This document shows positions 60,873 to 64,000 of a stretch of DNA of 64,000 nt, one piece after another (within the stretch, counting starts at the first letter, position 1; each line of letters begins with the position of its first letter). Under the pieces are notes generated by a model. It was not told the DNA's origin, made no database searches, and saw only the letters and a list, made by a program, of their open reading frames with translations. This DNA is from Jejuia sp049889775 (GTDB taxonomy: Bacteria > Bacteroidota > Bacteroidia > Flavobacteriales > Flavobacteriaceae). Location of the stretch: assembly GCA_049889775.1 (NCBI GenBank), contig JBMHCT010000039.1:7522-71521 (forward strand), written 5' to 3'. Made by a program: the position numbers and the translations under genes.

Positions 60873-63113
60873 TTGAACCTAAGATTAATCATACTAAACC
60901 TGTTTCTTCTCATAGCGTTTTCCACGAAAGCCCAAAACACCCTGCAACAAACCGAAGAACCCAAAGTAGGTTTAGTACTAAGCGGCGGTGGTGCCAAAGG
61001 GTTGGCGCATATTGGTGCGTTAAAAGTATTAGATAGTTTAGGTGTTAAAGTAGATTACGTTGCAGGAACCAGTATGGGCGCTATTATAGGCTCACTTTAT
61101 GCGTCAGGGTATTCAGGAAACGAGCTAGATTCTATTTTTAATACCGTGGACTTTGATAAAATCATTAATGACGATTTGCCCAGAGCCTCAAAAGCCTTTT
61201 ACGAACGCAATAATTCAGAGCGTTATGTATTTACATTACCATTTGACAGTTTTAAAATCAAACTGCCTTCCGCATTATCACGAGGTCAAAACACTTATGA
61301 TCTGCTGTCAAAATTATTATTGCACGTCAACAATATTGAAGAATTTAACCAACTTCCAATTCCCTTTTTCTGCATCGCCACAAATATTGAAAATGGGAAA
61401 CAGGTGCAATTAGAAAGCGGCAATTTAGCACAAGCTATAAGAGCAAGTGGTGCACTCCCTTCCTTGTTTCAGCCTGTAAAAATAGACGACAAAATTTTAA
61501 TTGATGGTGGTGTGGTTAACAACTATCCGGTTGAGGAATTGCGAGCCAAGGGTATGGATATCATTATCGGCGTAGATGTCCAGGATGGGTTACGAGCTAA
61601 GCATGAATTGAACTCAGCTCCAGAAGTACTTATCCAAATTAACAACTTCAGGACCATTAAGGATATGAAAGCAAAATCCGGAATGACAGATATTTATATT
61701 CGTCCTGACATCAAAGACTTCAATGTGGTGTCTTTTAGTCAAGGCAATAATATCATAGCGTCTGGTAAAAATGCAGCCTTAGAGAAGCTAGATGCATTGC
61801 GAAAGTTATCCAATACTACATCGAAATCAACTAGCAACCAAATCTCAAAAACCCCTAAAGACAGTATCTTCATCAAAAACATTCTAATCAATGGCAATGA
61901 AAAATACCGACGATCATACATCCTAGGAAAACTAAAACTTAAAGGCTCTGAAAACGTAGCCTACAAAGATTTTATTAAAGGTGTAAACAACGTAGTGGCA
62001 ACCAATAATTTTGACGCGTTTTATTATAAACTAGTGCCTACCAACGGAACTAATCAGTATGATTTGGTGGCAGATGTTTCAGAAAGTAAAGCAACAACCT
62101 TTGTAAAACTCAGCGGACATTATGACGATTTGTACAAAAGTGCCGCATTAGTAAACCTTACAAAAAAACGCCTGTTATTCAATAATGATGTGGCTTCCTT
62201 AGATTTAATTTTAGGAGACAACGTACGTTATGATTTTGAATATTTTGTAGACAAAGGTTTTTACTGGAGTGTTGGGTTACGGTCTAGATACAACCAGTTT
62301 AGGCAAGATGTGAGCGCACAACTCTTGTTAGACGATGCACAAATTACAGGTACCGGGATAAACGAAATAAACGTACTGCTGCAAGATCAAACCAATCAAT
62401 TTTACCTAGAAACACTTTTTAGAAAAGACTTTGCCCTTGGCTTAGGTGCAGAGCATAAACGGCTGGAAATTAAATCGCAAACCATAGCCAATACCAACCA
62501 AGACGAATTTATTTTTGAAAGAACAGACTACTTTAGTGTATTCGGCAATTTACGATTAGATACTTACGATAATATTTATTTTCCCAAAAAGGGCGTGTAC
62601 TTTAATGGCGATTTGCATATGTACCTTTTTGCATCGCACTTTAATGAAAATTTTGATAGTTTTTCAATTGCCAAAGCAGATATGGGGTACGCCTTTAGCG
62701 TTTCGCCTAAGTTGTCCTTTAATTTACAAACGGGAGGTGGCTTCAAGTTTGGCGATCAATCTACCACCACTTTAGATTTTGCTTTGGGCGGTTACGGCAA
62801 TAATCTCATTAATAATTTTGTTCCCTTTTATGGTTATGATTTTTTCGAGTTAACAGGAAACAGCTATGTAAAGGCATATTTCGGACTAGATTATGAGATA
62901 TTTAATAAACACCACATCTCTTTGGAAGGCAATTGGGCAAATATTGAAGATAATATTTTTGAAACAGGCGAGTGGTTTACCCTGCCCGATTATCGCGGTT
63001 ATGCCCTAGGTTACGCTATAGATAGTTTTGTTGGCCCGCTCCAAATAAAATACAGTTATTCTCCCGAGCGTAACGCGGGCGAGTGGTATTTTAGTTTTGG
63101 TTTTTGGTTTTAA
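60873..63113 (+). CDS. Patatin-like phospholipase fused to a BamA-type barrel
   Basis: A 746-residue envelope protein starting at a TTG (60873) that begins the signal peptide (NLRLIILNLFLLIAF, cleaved near TKAQ). The patatin domain has GGGAKGLAHIG, the nucleophile elbow GTSMG with Ser67 and the catalytic Asp in LIDGGVVNN (Asp211). A POTRA-like segment follows (~330-395: ILINGNEKYRRSYILGKL), then an outer-membrane BamA/surface-antigen barrel ending WYFSFGFWF with a terminal Phe. This layout resembles PlpD-type self-translocating lipases (type Vd). The likely activity is lipid acyl-ester hydrolysis at the cell surface. Preceded by the SH3-like gene with nine bases between. Confidence 0.88.
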   Translation: MNLRLIILNLFLLIAFSTKAQNTLQQTEEPKVGLVLSGGGAKGLAHIGALKVLDSLGVKVDYVAGTSMGAIIGSLYASGYSGNELDSIFNTVDFDKIINDDLPRASKAFYERNNSERYVFTLPFDSFKIKLPSALSRGQNTYDLLSKLLLHVNNIEEFNQLPIPFFCIATNIENGKQVQLESGNLAQAIRASGALPSLFQPVKIDDKILIDGGVVNNYPVEELRAKGMDIIIGVDVQDGLRAKHELNSAPEVLIQINNFRTIKDMKAKSGMTDIYIRPDIKDFNVVSFSQGNNIIASGKNAALEKLDALRKLSNTTSKSTSNQISKTPKDSIFIKNILINGNEKYRRSYILGKLKLKGSENVAYKDFIKGVNNVVATNNFDAFYYKLVPTNGTNQYDLVADVSESKATTFVKLSGHYDDLYKSAALVNLTKKRLLFNNDVASLDLILGDNVRYDFEYFVDKGFYWSVGLRSRYNQFRQDVSAQLLLDDAQITGTGINEINVLLQDQTNQFYLETLFRKDFALGLGAEHKRLEIKSQTIANTNQDEFIFERTDYFSVFGNLRLDTYDNIYFPKKGVYFNGDLHMYLFASHFNENFDSFSIAKADMGYAFSVSPKLSFNLQTGGGFKFGDQSTTTLDFALGGYGNNLINNFVPFYGYDFFELTGNSYVKAYFGLDYEIFNKHHISLEGNWANIEDNIFETGEWFTLPDYRGYALGYAIDSFVGPLQIKYSYSPERNAGEWYFSFGFWF

Positions 63114-63122
63114 ATATATTTT

Positions 63123-63200
63123 GGGCGTTCCCCAAGGGTCGGGCTTTCGGCAGTCGCTTTTTTGTGTTGCATAGGTGCAACAACACAAAAAGAGCTTCAA
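63123..63200. repeat. Repetitive GGGCGTTCCC-type element plus hairpin
   Basis: The 3' flank of the patatin gene carries GGGCGTTCCCCAAGGGTCGG followed by GGCTTTCGGCAGTCGC, then TTTTTGTGTTG (63159-63169) and CAACACAAAAA (63181-63191) in inverted orientation. Similar GGGCGT...GGGTCGGGCT strings are familiar from intergenic DNA of many Bacteroidota. It could act as a bidirectional transcription barrier between two convergent genes. Only one copy is seen in this window, so the repeat status rests on memory. Confidence 0.5.
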
Positions 63201-63232
63201 CAAAGCCTCAATCGTTTTTGCAAAGCCAAGGA

Positions 63233-64000
63233 TTAAGAGAAAATCACAGTCTTATTGTTAAACACCATAACTTTTCTTTTTAAATGAAGTTTAATAGCAT
63301 TAGCAAGTACTATTTTTTCAAGATCTCTTCCTTTGGCAATCAAATCTTCAATAGCATGTGTATGTGATACGCGTTCTACATCTTGTTCAATTATTGGACC
63401 AGCATCTAATGCTTCGGTTACATAATGGCTTGTCGCACCAATAATCTTTACACCACGTTTGTAAGCGCTATGATAAGGTTTTGCACCAACAAAAGCTGGT
63501 AAAAACGAGTGATGTATATTTATAATTTTATTAGGATACACATCAATTAATCTATTAGAAACAATTTGCATATAACGCGCTAGTACAATAAAGTTTACAT
63601 GGTGTTTTTTTAACAATTCTAATTGCTTTGTTTCTGCTTCTTCTTTCGTGTCTTTAGTCACAGGAATGTGATAAAACGGTATGTTAAAGCTATCTGCAAT
63701 TGGTTTTAATGTGTTATGATTGCTAATTATAAACGGGATATTTACATGCAATTCACCACTATTGTAGCGACCTAAAATATCGTATAAGCAATGATCATAC
63801 TTAGAAACAAAAATGGCCATATTAGGCAAATCTTCGGTGTCGTAAATGCGCCATTTCATCTTAAATTTTTCAGCTAAAACCGATTTAAAATTAGCTTTAA
63901 ATGCCATCATGTTAAATTGTTTAAACTCACTTTCTAGACGCATAAAAAATATATCTTGTTCTCGGTCTACGTGTTGATCAATATAAACAATGTTTCCGTT
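63233..64000 (-). CDS. purU: Formyltetrahydrofolate deformylase (N-terminus beyond window)
   Basis: Hydrolyses 10-formyl-THF to formate and THF. The reading frame stays open to base 64000: 255 residues are visible, and the N-terminal ~30 (including most of the ACT domain) lie outside. An apparent ATG at 63943 is internal, because the preceding codons encode GNIVYIDQHVDREQDIFFMR, the typical PurU segment. The formyltransferase core has the catalytic NIHHSFLPAFVGAKPYHSA and the Asp in ATSHYVTEALDAGPIIEQD. It converges with the patatin gene. Confidence 0.93.
   Translation of the reverse strand, partial: NGNIVYIDQHVDREQDIFFMRLESEFKQFNMMAFKANFKSVLAEKFKMKWRIYDTEDLPNMAIFVSKYDHCLYDILGRYNSGELHVNIPFIISNHNTLKPIADSFNIPFYHIPVTKDTKEEAETKQLELLKKHHVNFIVLARYMQIVSNRLIDVYPNKIINIHHSFLPAFVGAKPYHSAYKRGVKIIGATSHYVTEALDAGPIIEQDVERVSHTHAIEDLIAKGRDLEKIVLANAIKLHLKRKVMVFNNKTVIFS

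Noticed and set aside
63233..63943. purU starting at the ATG at 63943
   Set aside because: The frame continues to the right edge with PurU-like residues, so this Met is internal and the gene is cut by the window.

Overview
The window is a 64 kb chromosomal stretch from a member of the Bacteroidota, most likely a marine Flavobacteriaceae. The evidence is the low G+C content, type IX secretion (T9SS) sorting domains, a carboxypeptidase-regulatory/TonB-dependent receptor, DUF4270, TAnnTTTG-type -7 promoter elements with almost no Shine-Dalgarno sequences, and flavobacterial gene order (CBS-nadK/pdxJ, tig-clpP-clpX-pth, ribF-HTTM-serS, glmS-DUF4270-half GlgA/panC-panD, ileS-DksA-like-lspA). I saw no rRNA, tRNA, CRISPR array, prophage or insertion sequence.

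Layout. 1-3.3 kb: nadK (cut by the window edge) with a CBS/ACT regulator, divergent from pdxJ, a hydrolase and two small envelope proteins. 3.3-7.6 kb: proteostasis block tig, clpP, clpX, then pth. 7.6-10.3 kb: a secreted M12B-type metalloprotease with a T9SS tail, facing the other way. 10.3-16.4 kb: ribF, an HTTM membrane protein, serS, a 40-residue ORF, a TPR protein and a SemiSWEET. 16.6-21.9 kb: alanine dehydrogenase, membrane zinc peptidase, membrane MutS-like ATPase, coiled-coil protein, omega-amidase. 21.9-28.8 kb (minus): plsC-desaturase-HD lipid cluster, then a TonB receptor/SGNH lipoprotein pair. 29-38.3 kb: glmS, DUF4270 and half-GlgA face panC, panD, a flippase-like protein, a serine-less esterase-like protein and radA.

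38.6-51.1 kb is the accessory core: three tandem paralogues of very large secreted proteins (1688, 1559 and 692 aa) with calcium-binding thrombospondin-3 repeats and a LamG domain. The first two carry near-identical T9SS sorting domains and the third has lost its C-terminus. The second and third share a promoter and a leader box at exactly the same spacing. This is the best candidate for an undescribed surface system.

51.3-64 kb: ileS with an altered GVHH signature, a DksA-like protein without its zinc cysteines, lspA, 5-formyl-THF cyclo-ligase, a desuccinylase-like/RimK pair, uvrC, an SH3-like small protein, a patatin-BamA fusion, and purU cut by the right edge.

The most useful regulatory observations are a set of readable -7 elements. 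Two of them (plsC, panD) end exactly four bases before the start codon and so predict leaderless mRNAs. There are also symmetric operator-like sequences at the tig promoter and upstream of the TonB receptor. Family assignments come from reading the translated sequences and from memory; no searches were run.
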